Shown here in pieces: positions 7,423-16,600 of a stretch of DNA of 64,000 nt. The stretch is from Streptomyces aureus (GTDB lineage: Bacteria > Actinomycetota > Actinomycetes > Streptomycetales > Streptomycetaceae): assembly GCF_000725495.1 (NCBI RefSeq), contig NZ_JNZD01000020.1, positions 87,161 to 151,160 on the forward strand, read 5' to 3'. The notes beneath the pieces are model-generated. The model had not been told where the DNA came from and did not search any database. It saw only the letters and a program-made list of their open reading frames with translations. Both the position numbers and the translations under genes were made by a program. Numbering within the stretch: the first letter of the stretch is position 1; every line of letters begins with the position of its first letter.

Positions 7423-9267
7423 TTATCCGATGTCGACGCCGTGGGCGCGGGCGAGGCCGTCGAGGCCGTCGGCCCAGCCTTGGCCGATGGCGCGTAGTTT
7501 CCAGGCGGGCCGGTTGTTGATGGTGTGACGGTAGAGCTCGGCGATGACCATGGCACGGATGCCGGCGTCGGAGGGTGGTTGGAACGTCCAGGCTGTTCCA
7601 GTCGAGCCGTTCATGTGGAGGACGGCGTGGGTGAGGGCGGCGCAGGTGAGTCCTGCTTCGACGTCCATGTTGATGGCGATGGTCACGCGTCGGACCCGGT
7701 CGGGCAGGGCGGACAGGCGGATGGTGGCGCGTTCGACGGTGTGCGGTCCTTCAGGCTGTTTGCCGAGTAGGCGTGCGGCTCCGTCGGCGCCGGATGGCTG
7801 GTTGTAGAAGACAAAGTCGTCGTCGCCTGCGACTCGTCCGTCATCTGCTGTGAGGAAGAGGGTGAGGTCTGCGTCGGCGCCTGCGAAGCTGAAGGCGACG
7901 TTCAGGCCCTGCCAGTCTTCGTCGGGCAGGACGAGAGCTTGGCCGGGGATCAGCGTCACGGGTGTCGTGGGTGGTGCGGACGGCAGGGGAAGCACGGCTG
8001 CCGGTTCTTGATGCTTCCATTCGGCGAACGGTCTGATCCGGTAGGGATCGGTGAGCGGGCTGCTGTCGCCGGGCGGGGTGTTAGCGCCGAGGGTGACGTC
8101 GAGGTCTGCGAGGGCGGCACCACTCGAGTCGGGTTCGTCCTGCGCGTGGTCGAGGAGGTCTTGCAGGCCGGGCACCCGGGTAGTACTGAGGGGCTTGATG
8201 GTGCTGGAGAGGTTGCCGGATGCCGTGGTGGTCACGGAGCAGGCCACATCCTGGCCGATGTCCAGGAAACGCAGAGCGTCCTCGGGCTTCTGCCATGGAG
8301 TGGACTCGATCGCCGTGCGGGTCCAGCGGCCATAGGCCACGAAACCGAGGCGCTGGGTGTCGGGCAGTCGGGTCAGCACGGCAAGGTCGATAGCGGTGAT
8401 CCCGGGGGCGGTGGCGAAGCCCTCCTTCAGGGTGGCGACGACGTTCGACCCCATGGAGGTCAGCCACCACAGAATCTTGTCCCGTTTGGTGAGGTTCTTC
8501 AGAGTCGGGCGCCCGCTCGGTGTCATGCCGGGTGTCTGCGTGGGCATGGCATCGAGATCCTGGTGCCGCATCACGACGGAAAGAACGGAGCCCTCCACCC
8601 CAACGGCACAGCCGGCTGCCGGGTTGTCGGCGAAAGCCGTGTTCACCGCCTCGCAGACCGTCTCCTCATCGTTGGAGACCAGAGCCTGCCACCACAGCTG
8701 CGCCTCGTCGGCCAACTGCCCCCGCACCTCCCGCAGACGGGCAGTCTCCGCATCCAGATACAGGGAAGCGTCCTGCTCCGCACACTGCTTGGCGACCGCA
8801 CGCTCCGCGCGAGCCAGCCAGCCGATGCCCTGCAGGTGAAAGGCACGCGCCTCGGCCAGCGCCCACGGCAGACCCAGAAGCGGCGGAACGGGAATCTCCG
8901 GAAGACAGGCCACGGGAAACGACTGCAGATGAACACTGGTCATCTGACGACGCAGCTCGCGCAACTCAGCAATGGCCGCATCACGCTCCGCCTCCTGCTG
9001 CGCCCGCTCAGCCTGCCGCCGCGCGCGGTCCAGTTGCGCGGCCGAAGGGGCAACGGTCCGCGGCTGCGCCGTGCGGCGTGTGCCGGACTGCCCCCGGCCG
9101 CCGCCCAGAGAACTCGATGCGTAAAAAGGCCCGAGCCCTGAGGACACACGCGCACCGCCTGTGCCCACGCTGAGCCGCGCCGCCCGCGGACCAACCGATG
9201 TCCGCACACCGCGCGTAGAGACCCGCACACTCATCCCAGGAACACCGACACGGAACCCGAACCCCAT
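7423..9267 (-). CDS. DUF4236-TerD fusion protein
   Basis: Residues 1-60 match the DUF4236 module (GFGFRVGVPGMSVRVSTRGV, then SVGTGGARVSSGLGPFYAS). A Glu/Arg-rich coiled coil follows at about 75-120, then a middle region with Trp-rich stretches. The C-terminal about 170 residues are a TerD domain: LIPGQALVLPDEDW, DADLTLFLTADDGRV, DDDFVFYNQPSGADGAARLL, and a basic helix ending the domain. TerD domains bind calcium and belong to tellurite-resistance/stress systems that act in the cytosol near membranes. The ATG follows GAGGGGTGTTTC. No terA/B/C neighbours are present, so this is a stand-alone stress or conflict protein. The long middle section is unassigned. Confidence 0.85.
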   Translation of the reverse strand: MGFGFRVGVPGMSVRVSTRGVRTSVGPRAARLSVGTGGARVSSGLGPFYASSSLGGGRGQSGTRRTAQPRTVAPSAAQLDRARRQAERAQQEAERDAAIAELRELRRQMTSVHLQSFPVACLPEIPVPPLLGLPWALAEARAFHLQGIGWLARAERAVAKQCAEQDASLYLDAETARLREVRGQLADEAQLWWQALVSNDEETVCEAVNTAFADNPAAGCAVGVEGSVLSVVMRHQDLDAMPTQTPGMTPSGRPTLKNLTKRDKILWWLTSMGSNVVATLKEGFATAPGITAIDLAVLTRLPDTQRLGFVAYGRWTRTAIESTPWQKPEDALRFLDIGQDVACSVTTTASGNLSSTIKPLSTTRVPGLQDLLDHAQDEPDSSGAALADLDVTLGANTPPGDSSPLTDPYRIRPFAEWKHQEPAAVLPLPSAPPTTPVTLIPGQALVLPDEDWQGLNVAFSFAGADADLTLFLTADDGRVAGDDDFVFYNQPSGADGAARLLGKQPEGPHTVERATIRLSALPDRVRRVTIAINMDVEAGLTCAALTHAVLHMNGSTGTAWTFQPPSDAGIRAMVIAELYRHTINNRPAWKLRAIGQGWADGLDGLARAHGVDIG

Positions 9268-9473
9268 GAAACACCCCTCTATCTCCCCGTAGTCAGATAC
9301 CTCTGACGATGGCTTCTGACCCGAGCATCTTGACCGGAGACCCCACTCCTAGATGTGGAGAGATCGTAGACCTCTTCTTCACATTTCCTGCGACAGCTTC
9401 TGGCAGGCAAGAGCCGCTTTCCTGGGACCAGCATGTTTTCGGTGACCTCGGCGGCTACTGACCCGCCCTCCTG

Positions 9474-9513
9474 GCTGTCCACGACACCACCGCGCTGTCC
9501 ACGACACCACCGC
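9474..9513. repeat. Perfect 20-bp tandem duplication
   Basis: GCTGTCCACGACACCACCGC occurs twice head to tail with no spacer. It lies at the upstream edge of a phosphotransferase-like fragment. A 20-bp duplication shifts the frame, so it could be one of the lesions that killed that gene. Confidence 0.9.
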
Positions 9514-9713
9514 TTACCGGGCGGAGCTGTCGGTGCGTGTCGATGAGCCGGTCCTGTCCGATGACCCGATCCTCCAGCACGAACTCGCGTTGCTGGACTC
9601 CTGGTGGAACGACCTCGCCAGCACGCTGGAGAAGGTGTCGGCCGCCAGCGCCGACTGCATCGCCGTACGCCAGCAGTACATGCAGCGGGCCATCCCCGAG
9701 GAACTCGGGGATG
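9497..9713 (+). pseudogene. Fragment of an aminoglycoside-phosphotransferase-like gene
   Basis: The open frame reads TAYRAELSVRVDEPVLSD, then LLDSWWNDLASTLEKV and RIAVRQQYMQRAIPE-like sequence (here DCIAVRQQYMQRAIPEELG). This resembles the segment just before the catalytic loop in actinobacterial phosphotransferase-like proteins of mobile regions, but there is no HGD-type loop after it. The sequence ends abruptly at the hairpin centred on 9702 and continues into material from another gene on the opposite strand. It is therefore a fragment. The family call rests on recollection of the motif and is moderate. Confidence 0.45.
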
Positions 9714-9717
9714 GCCC
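9687..9717. terminator. 14-bp hairpin at the junction of two gene fragments
   Basis: GGCCATCCCCGAG pairs perfectly with CTCGGGGATGGCC around GAA, extended by one G-C pair. It marks the exact point where the plus-strand and minus-strand fragments meet, so it may be a recombination junction, a foldback duplication or a bidirectional terminator. Confidence 0.6.
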
Positions 9718-10020
9718 CGGCGAGCAGGGCGCGGATCCGGTTCTCGGCACCGGCGGATCCGGTGCCGTCCAGGACGAACAGGACGCGGGGAAAGAGCGGG
9801 TAGCGCCGTTGCCGCTCCTCCAGCCCCGGCTCCTGGAAGATCCGCTGGCGCCCGGGCCGAGGGCACATAGCGGTGAAGGCGCCCGGGCCCCATCGTGGTC
9901 TGGTCGACCACTACGTACACCGCGGCGACGTCCTGGTGTCGTGCGTCGACGCGATCGCGCGAACCCAGAGCGGTCCGGCGTACCGGCTCGGTGTGGCGTG
10001 TTGTGCGGGGCGGGCAGATC
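9718..10020 (-). pseudogene. Fragment of a replication-relaxation family gene
   Basis: On the minus strand one frame reads RHQDVAAVYVVVDQTTMGP followed by RLHRYVP. A different frame then reads IFQEPGLEERQRRYPLFPRV and LFVLDGTGSAGAENRIRAL. Together these resemble the C-terminal part of replication-relaxation proteins of Streptomyces integrative elements and plasmids. The frame change between the two halves and the missing N-terminus make it a pseudogene. It suggests a mobile element once sat here. Confidence 0.55.
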
Positions 10021-10097
10021 TCGGCCGCGCGGGTGGAACGTACGTGAAGCCCGACTGCTGCTGGGCACCTGGTGTGGTGGCCTCACAGGCTGGAGTG

Positions 10098-11804
10098 CTA
10101 CGAAGCGGCGGCGACCGTGAGTTCGATGGTCAGGGTGGCCCCGCCCGCGGTGGTGATGCGGAGCAGGAAGGTGCCGGTGGTGTCGTCGGCGTACAGCTTC
10201 GGCAGTTTGAGCAGGCCGTCCGCGTCCGTGGTGAGGGTGGCGAGGGTGCGTACGGGTTTGCCGTCCGCGTCCTTGAAGTAGGGGCCCTTGTCGCTCTCGC
10301 CCGCGTCGTCGGCGGACTTGACCAGGGTCGCGGTGGCGGCGACCTTGCCCGCGGCGGCGCCCTTGTAGGTGGCCTTGACCTCGATCTGGTCGGCGAACTC
10401 GCCGCCCGGGACGCAGGTCTGCGGGGTGTCGCCGGTGCGGGCCAGGGTGTCGGCCTGGCGCTCGGTGACGCTCGCCGTGTAGTCGAGGCCGGCCATGACG
10501 CGGCCCACGACGGTGACGCGGACCGTGAAGTCGCCCGTCTTCTCGCCCGCCACGAGGGCGGGCGCGGTGGCGACGCCGCCCGCGTTGGTGACCTGGGTGG
10601 CGACGCTCTCCCCGCCGGCGAAGGTGGCGTCGGTGTCGCCGATGACGGTGAACCGCACCCGGACCTTGGCCACGGGCTTGCCGGCCTTGTCGTCGGTGCG
10701 CACCGCGAGCTTCTGCGCGAAGGTGTCCCCGGCCGTCGCCGTGAGCTTCCCGGCACCCGCGTTCGTGAGGTGGTCCACCGTCTCGGTGGGCGTCGGCATG
10801 GGAGTGGGCGTGCTCGTCGGGGGCTGCGTGGGCGGCGGGGTCGGGGTGGCCGGCGGGGTCGGGGTGACGGGCGGGGTCGGCTTCGGGGTGACGGGCGGCC
10901 GGGGGCTGCTCGGCCCGGACGGCTGCGGGGGCGTCGGAGTCGGGTTCGTCGTCGCCGGCTCGTCGCTGCCGTGCGAGGGCAGCGCGCCGGTGCCGTCCGG
11001 CACCTCGTGGGTGCCCTTGCGGTAGTACTCCAGCCACGACAGGACGGTGGTGAGGTACGCCGTCGAGTTGTTGTAGCTGAGGATCGCCGCGTTCATCTGC
11101 GTCTGGACCGACATGTCGTGGTCGAAGCGGCACAGGTAGTGCCCGGCGGCCAGCGCCGCGTCGAAGATGTTGTTCGGGTCCTTCTTGCCGTCGCCGTTGC
11201 CGTCGCGGCCCGCCCACGCCCAGGTGGAGGGGATGAACTGCATCGGCCCCACCGCGCGGTCGTACGTGCTGTCGCCGTCGAACGCGCCGTGGTCGGTGTC
11301 CTTGATGCTGGCGAAGCCGTTGCCGTTCAGGACCGGGCCGAGGATCGGCGAGAAGGTGGTGCCGTTCGCGTCGACGCGGCCGCCGCGGGCCTGGCCCGAC
11401 TCGACCTTGCCGATGGCGGCCAGCAGCTGCCAGGGCATGTTGCAGGTCGGCTTCGACTCGTGCAGCGAGGCCTCGGCCTGCTTGTAGGCGGCCAGCACGG
11501 TCGCGGGGATGCCCGCCTCGGCGGCGCCCGTGGCGGCGGGCGTGCCGCTTCCCGCGCTCGCGCTCGGTGCGGGGTTCGGGCTCTGCAGCGGCGGAAGGTC
11601 CGTGTAGTAGCGCGAGTTGCCGGACGCGATCCCGTCGTCCGTGCCGTTCGCGTTCCGGCCGGCGTGGATGGCGGTCATCTGTCTGCCGTGGTCGTCGACG
11701 GTCACTCCCGGGGCCTGGGAAGCGGACAGAGCCGCGACCGCGGCCATGGCCACAGCGGTGGTTGCCGCGCCCTTGCGCAGCCTCCTGCCGAATTGCGCCG
11801 CCAT
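10098..11804 (-). CDS. Lytic murein transglycosylase (MltB/SLT_2-like) with Pro/Thr-rich linker
   Basis: The internal ATG at 11804 is the better start: GGGAGGGG lies upstream and MAAQFGRRLRKGAATT begins a signal peptide with cleavage near LSASQA. Residues about 95-290 form the catalytic domain: the catalytic Glu in LAAIGKVESGQARGG, then VLNGNGFASIKDTDHG, RAVGPMQFIPSTWAWAG, DAALAAGHYLCR and ILSYNNSTAYL. It should cleave peptidoglycan between MurNAc and GlcNAc. A Pro/Thr linker (about 315-360) follows, then about 200 residues of two Ig-like or invasin-like beta modules that may hold it to the wall. The product is 568 residues, exported, and a likely housekeeping-type cell-wall remodeler. Confidence 0.88.
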   Translation of the reverse strand: MAAQFGRRLRKGAATTAVAMAAVAALSASQAPGVTVDDHGRQMTAIHAGRNANGTDDGIASGNSRYYTDLPPLQSPNPAPSASAGSGTPAATGAAEAGIPATVLAAYKQAEASLHESKPTCNMPWQLLAAIGKVESGQARGGRVDANGTTFSPILGPVLNGNGFASIKDTDHGAFDGDSTYDRAVGPMQFIPSTWAWAGRDGNGDGKKDPNNIFDAALAAGHYLCRFDHDMSVQTQMNAAILSYNNSTAYLTTVLSWLEYYRKGTHEVPDGTGALPSHGSDEPATTNPTPTPPQPSGPSSPRPPVTPKPTPPVTPTPPATPTPPPTQPPTSTPTPMPTPTETVDHLTNAGAGKLTATAGDTFAQKLAVRTDDKAGKPVAKVRVRFTVIGDTDATFAGGESVATQVTNAGGVATAPALVAGEKTGDFTVRVTVVGRVMAGLDYTASVTERQADTLARTGDTPQTCVPGGEFADQIEVKATYKGAAAGKVAATATLVKSADDAGESDKGPYFKDADGKPVRTLATLTTDADGLLKLPKLYADDTTGTFLLRITTAGGATLTIELTVAAAS

Positions 11805-11954
11805 CGACCGAACCCCTCCCACCGACGACAGGCCCAGCCTGCCGTCTCTCAGAACCCTGCTGCTCTTTGCCGTTTTCGCCGTGCTCCCCAGCACAACGGC
11901 CCAGGCGACCCCAGGACAACTTCCTATGGATGAGTGACCGGTCCCGGCATCACC

Positions 11955-12980
11955 TCAGGTGGCGGACAGGATGTCGAGGACCGAGATCACCGTGGCGCCG
12001 GGCTCGAGACCCTTCGGGGGATGCGCACCGTACGCCAGCTTCGCGGGGATGACCACGAGGATTCGGCTGCCGACCCGCTGGCCGACCAGAGCGCGGTCCC
12101 ACCCCGGGATGACGTTGCCCCGGCCGGTCACAACCGGCAGCGGTCCTCCGTCCGCCTGGGAGCTGAGGAACAGCCGCGCCTCATCCTTGCCGCGGGCGGG
12201 CTCCCACGCGGCCGAGGAGTGCTGGAGGACCAGGGTCTGCCCGGCCTTCACCACCGGGCCGGTGCCGTCCACCAGGCGTTTGACGACGAGCCCCGTGGGG
12301 GCCGCCTTGTCGGGGACGGTCAGGGTTGCGGTGGCGTTGCCCTTGTTCATGCGTACCTCGGGCAGAGCATCGGAGACCGCGTGCTGCTCGCCGGGGACGA
12401 GGGCGTGGGCGCCGATGACGTTCAGGATGTCGACGGCGAACACGACGGTGTCCTTGCCGGTGACCCCGAGCTGGGCGCTGCCGGTCGTCCCGTACGCGGC
12501 TGCCGGGGGTGCGACGACCAGGACCCGGCTCCCGGCGCGCCCACCTTGCACGGCCCGGTCCAGGGCAGGCAGCGTCGCGCCCCGCCCGATGGCGAACACC
12601 TGCGGCCGGGTCCCCTTGCCGTACGAGCCGGGCAGCGCCTTGCCGGTGCGCCACACCTTGGCTGTGTAGCGGACGACGGCGATGTCGCCAGAGTGTGCGG
12701 CGAGTCCCCGCCCCGGCGTCTGCGGCGCTACGACGAACTTGCCGCTCGGCGCGGACTTGGGGAGGGTGATCTTGGCCGGGTGTCCGAACTGGCCCGCGAT
12801 GGCGGGCAGTACGGCGTCGGTGCGCACCGCGGCGGGCTCGGGCCGCGCGCGCACGGAAACGGTGGGGGCTGCGAGCGGCCGGTGCCAGCCGTCTGGGCGG
12901 GCCTTGCCCGATGAATGATCGCTGCTGCATCCCGTGAGCAGGACGGCGGGAGCTATCAGCAGTGCTGCGAATCTACGCAT
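11955..12980 (-). CDS. Lipoprotein with two FKBP-type peptidyl-prolyl isomerase domains
   Basis: The ATG at 12980 has AGGAAAG upstream and opens MRRFAALLIAPAVLLTGCSS, a lipoprotein signal with a lipobox LLTGC. Two FKBP domains follow. The first (about 100-200) has YTAKVWRTGKALPGSYGKG and ALDRAVQGGRAGSRVLVVAP. The second (about 235-341) has VLQHSSAAWEPARGK, IPGWDRALVGQRVGSRIL and the PAKLAYGAHPP and DILSAT ends. Such proteins isomerise prolyl bonds in exported proteins at the outer membrane face. The first domain lacks parts of the usual active-site aromatic set, so it may be less active. Length is 341 residues. It is transcribed in the same direction as the transglycosylase, 150 bases apart. 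Confidence 0.88.
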   Translation of the reverse strand: MRRFAALLIAPAVLLTGCSSDHSSGKARPDGWHRPLAAPTVSVRARPEPAAVRTDAVLPAIAGQFGHPAKITLPKSAPSGKFVVAPQTPGRGLAAHSGDIAVVRYTAKVWRTGKALPGSYGKGTRPQVFAIGRGATLPALDRAVQGGRAGSRVLVVAPPAAAYGTTGSAQLGVTGKDTVVFAVDILNVIGAHALVPGEQHAVSDALPEVRMNKGNATATLTVPDKAAPTGLVVKRLVDGTGPVVKAGQTLVLQHSSAAWEPARGKDEARLFLSSQADGGPLPVVTGRGNVIPGWDRALVGQRVGSRILVVIPAKLAYGAHPPKGLEPGATVISVLDILSAT

Positions 12981-13148
12981 TTCTTTCCTGTCTTCCGTCC
13001 TTTCACCCCGCGGTGAACGGGCTGAAGGAGGCGGCAATACAAATTTCGGCAAACGAATCCGTCTTGAAGACGCGATCACAAGGCGCCGCGGCTTTCCTGG
13101 ATCACTGGTGTTGGCTCGGATTCCACGGCCATTCCTTATCTTATTTGC

Positions 13149-13559
13149 TCATGCAGCTATTAGCCCGGCGGCCGCCGCTACGGCACACAGCACAACTCGG
13201 CAGACAGCTCGAGTTTTTCCATGCCGCTGCAGTCTTCGCCGCGCGAGATACCAAGTTGCATCGAGGGCGCCCCCGAGGAGAAGCGACCGAAAGAGAATAT
13301 CGTCGAGGCTGGCGTCCCGGAGAGGCGTATAGTTTCGGATTCCACCTGCGACCAAAGCGAGTCCGATACCCATGGAGAACCAACCCCATGAGAAAGGGAA
13401 TCTATTCAGTCGAGAGAGCGTTTCGGTAAGGTTCTCGATCTCGCCGACCACCGGATCGATGATCTTGAATTGCTTCCTCAGGTACAGGCGTGATGAGGTC
13501 ACGGCGGTGATGGAGGCCACGTAGGTGATTACGGTGGCGGCGGAACCAGAATCGATCAT
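13149..13559 (-). CDS. Small membrane protein, putative immunity to the RHS toxin
   Basis: A 136-residue protein starts at an ATG preceded by GAGGACATC. It shows a hydrophobic segment at 5-25, then a polar stretch (LRKQFKIIDPVVGEIENLTE), a second hydrophobic segment around GWFSMGIGLALVAGGI, and a C-terminal one (VVLCAVAAAAGLIAA). It therefore probably spans the membrane two to four times. It is the next gene downstream of the RHS toxin in the same direction, the standard place for a cognate immunity gene. No family was recognised. A membrane immunity protein would fit a toxin that damages the membrane. The immunity role is inference. Confidence 0.7.
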   Translation of the reverse strand: MIDSGSAATVITYVASITAVTSSRLYLRKQFKIIDPVVGEIENLTETLSRLNRFPFSWGWFSMGIGLALVAGGIRNYTPLRDASLDDILFRSLLLGGALDATWYLARRRLQRHGKTRAVCRVVLCAVAAAAGLIAA

Positions 13560-13586
13560 GATGTCCTCATGGTGTCTCCGGGGCAG

Positions 13587-13619
13587 GGTGTCCGGGCGGG
13601 AATAACCCGCCCGGACACC
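13587..13619 (-). terminator. Hairpin between toxin and immunity genes
   Basis: A perfect 14-bp stem (GGTGTCCGGGCGGG with CCCGCCCGGACACC) closes on AATAA, 46 bases after the RHS stop and 28 bases before the immunity start. It may end most toxin transcripts or set the ratio of toxin to immunity message. Confidence 0.75.
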
Positions 13620-13664
13620 CTTATGACGGTGCTATCAACATCGATGCACGCGATGTCGGTCGGT

Positions 13665-16600
13665 CTACGACCACTGCCACCATGGGTGGTGCTTCTTGTG
13701 GTGGAACTTGCAGTTGTCGATCACTTCATTGATTCCCAGAACCGATGCGAGGAACCTGACACCGGAGTTGCGGAGGTACCTCTTCAGCACTGTCCAGCTG
13801 GTGGTGCGCACGAACAGGCTCGCGGTTTCCCAGAGTCCTCCGAGTGCCCGGATATCCCGCCGCAGCTTGACCACCTTCGCCCACGGGAAGTACCACGACC
13901 CGACCGCTACAGTGATCGCACTGACGCACTTGCATATGTGGACGATGGTGCTCCACCACGACGTTCCAGCAGTGTCGAATTTGTTGACCGGGTCCTGGTT
14001 GGAATAGTCGTAGCTGTTCGCTGAGCCTCCCGGTATCGGGTCCGTCTGCAGGAAGCGGCCGTATGCCGGGTCGTAGAGCCGCTTGCCCATGAGGATCAGC
14101 CCCGAAGGCGTGTCCCCGGCTCGTTCCTTGGATCCGAGCCACCCATACCGGCTGGCTCCGGTGCCGTCCTCGGCGTTGCCGAATTCGTCGTAGGCGTGTG
14201 CGGTGGCTGCCTGGCCGCTGTTCAAGGGGAGCTGGACGGTGGTGTCTCCATGGAGGTCCGTCAGTTGCAGGACGGTGTCGCCCGTGGCGCTGGTGATGGC
14301 GTCCAGGTCGCCCTCGCTGCCGTGGACATTGCGGCTGGTAGTCCCGCCTCCGGTGCTCTCGGCGGACCAGGTGGGGCTGTCGCTGTCGTTGTTGTAGTGG
14401 TTGGTTGTCAGGCCGGTCTGGCTCCAGGTGCCGGCGTTGTTGGTCTCCGTGGTCCAGGACGCGAGGCGTCCGGCCGCGTCCATGCTCCAGGTCTGTCGGC
14501 TGGTGCCGAACGTCTCCTGGCGGACGAGGTCGTTGGCGTAGTAGCCGAGCGTCGCGCCGTTGGCCTGGGCAGCGGTGCGGCCGAAGGCGTCGTAGGCGGT
14601 TCCGCTGTTCACCAGCCGGTCGGCACTGTCGTAGGAGTTGTTCACGGTCGTGGCGCCGGTGGAGCTGCATGCTGTGCCCGCGGCGCTGACATTGGTGGCC
14701 AGGGCGGTGCGGTTGCTGTTGCCGTCGAAGGTGTAGCCGTGGCGGGTGCAGGTCCCGTCGGGGCCCATGTCGTCGGCCTGGGTCAGACGGCCCGTGGCGT
14801 CGTAGGTGTAGGCGCGGGAGTGGGTCAGCCCTCCGGTGTCGGTGTCGTTGACGGTCTGGCCCTGGATGGAGTGGTCGGCGATGTCGGAGGCGACGATAGT
14901 GCCGTCGCTGTCCTTGGTGTAGACCCGGGAGGTCTGCGCGCCGGTCTCGTCCTGGGTCACGGTGAGGGTGTAGCCGCCGGGCAGCTGCTCGGTGGCCAGG
15001 GCGCCGTTTGCGTCGTAGGTGGCCTTGAAGGTGCCTGCGACCGAGTCCGTGCGGGAGGTCTCCACACCCCGCGGGTCCTTGGCGGTGTCGTAGGTGTAGG
15101 TGGTCGTCGACGGGGCCGAGTCGGTCACCTGGATGGGCCGGTCGAGCGCGTCGTACTGGGTGGCCGCGGTGTTGCCCGCGCCGTCGTCGTAGGAGATCTC
15201 CCGGCCCAGCATGTCGGTGGTGTGGGTGATCGTCTGGCCGTTCGACGTTTCCGTGGCGACGGCGCCGGTGGCCGTGTCGTAGGTGGTGGTGGCGTCCGGG
15301 ACCGTGGCGCCTACGCCGCCGGTGACGGAGGTCGTGAGGGGGCGCTCGGCGGCATCGAAGGTGGTCGTGGTGGTGCGGGTGGTGCCGTTGGCGGTGTCGG
15401 TCTGCTTGGCGGTATTGCCTTCGCGGTCGTATTCGTACGTCTTGGTGGGCAGCTGGCTGGGGTTGGAGCCGCCACCGGTGATCGCGTCGGCAGGTCCGAC
15501 CGAGCAGACCTCATCGGCCCATTCCGGGCGGCCGTTGCAGGCCCCGGTGCCGGTGGCCGAGTAGTAGGCGGTCACGGTGGTGCCGGCGTCGCTGCCGTTG
15601 GACATGGGCTGGATCGTCTTGATGATCCGGCCCTGGCTGTCGTACTGCATGGTGCGGGTGATGTGCAGACCGTTCGGGTCCTCCGTGGTGGAGGTGGGCA
15701 GGCCCTTGACCCAGTCGTAGGCGGTCTTGGTGACCCGCAGGTCGCCGTCGGACGGGTAGCCGTCCACGTGCGTACCCACGGTGACGGTGGTGGGCTGGTT
15801 GTCGACCACAGCAGAGCCGTCGGTCGGCCGACCCTCGTTGTACGTGGTCACCGTGTGCTGGCGGGCTGCAACCTGGGTGCCGGCAGGCAGGTTGGTGCCG
15901 CCCGTGCCCGCGTTGAGCGTGGCAGTGAGGACGGTCTGGTGCAGCGGGCCGGTTTCCTCCTGTTCCCGGAGCCCGTCGCTGGAGTAGGTGTGGGTGGTCG
16001 ACAACTGCTCGGCCCGCTCGGCGGTCGAGAGGTTGTCGATGTTCAGGGCGGTCAGCTCATTCAGACCTGCCCCACTCGTGGCGAGTGCGAGCTCGCGGTT
16101 GCCGGCGGTCAGCTCCCGTGTCGCGTGCCCGAACTGGTCGAACTCGCTCGTGCTGATGTGGCCACCGGGCTGGGCGGCGTTGGTCGCGTGGCCCGAGGCG
16201 TCCGTGTACGCGATCGCCGCACGCGTGTAGGCGGTGCCGGACAGGGCGGTGCCGTCGTGGGACGAGGGGACGGAGTCGGCGGGGAAGACCGCGGTGGCAT
16301 CCGTCGGTACGTCGGTCTGTCCCCACGCGGCTACATCCGTCGTGCCCATCTGATACGGCGCGCCGGTGCCGGAGACCGGCACGTTGTAGACCATCGAGCT
16401 GGTGGCGGTGCCGCCGTCGGTCTGCGTCTTCGAGCCCGGGACCAGGGTCGGACGGGAGGCGGCCAGCAGCATGCCGGGGCCCGCGGTGGCCGCGTTGCCG
16501 GCCGTGCCGTAGGTGAAGGTGAACGGCAGCCCACCTGGCGGGGCCAGGGTGGTGACCCGGCCGGAGCTGTCGTAGGTGTAGCTGGTGCTCAGCGTCGGGC

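Noticed and set aside
9514..11933. Two long frames overlapping the transglycosylase (minus frame from 11919, plus frame from 9873)
   Set aside because: Low-complexity Arg/Gly sequences produced by the high-GC transglycosylase gene; no start signal and no domain.
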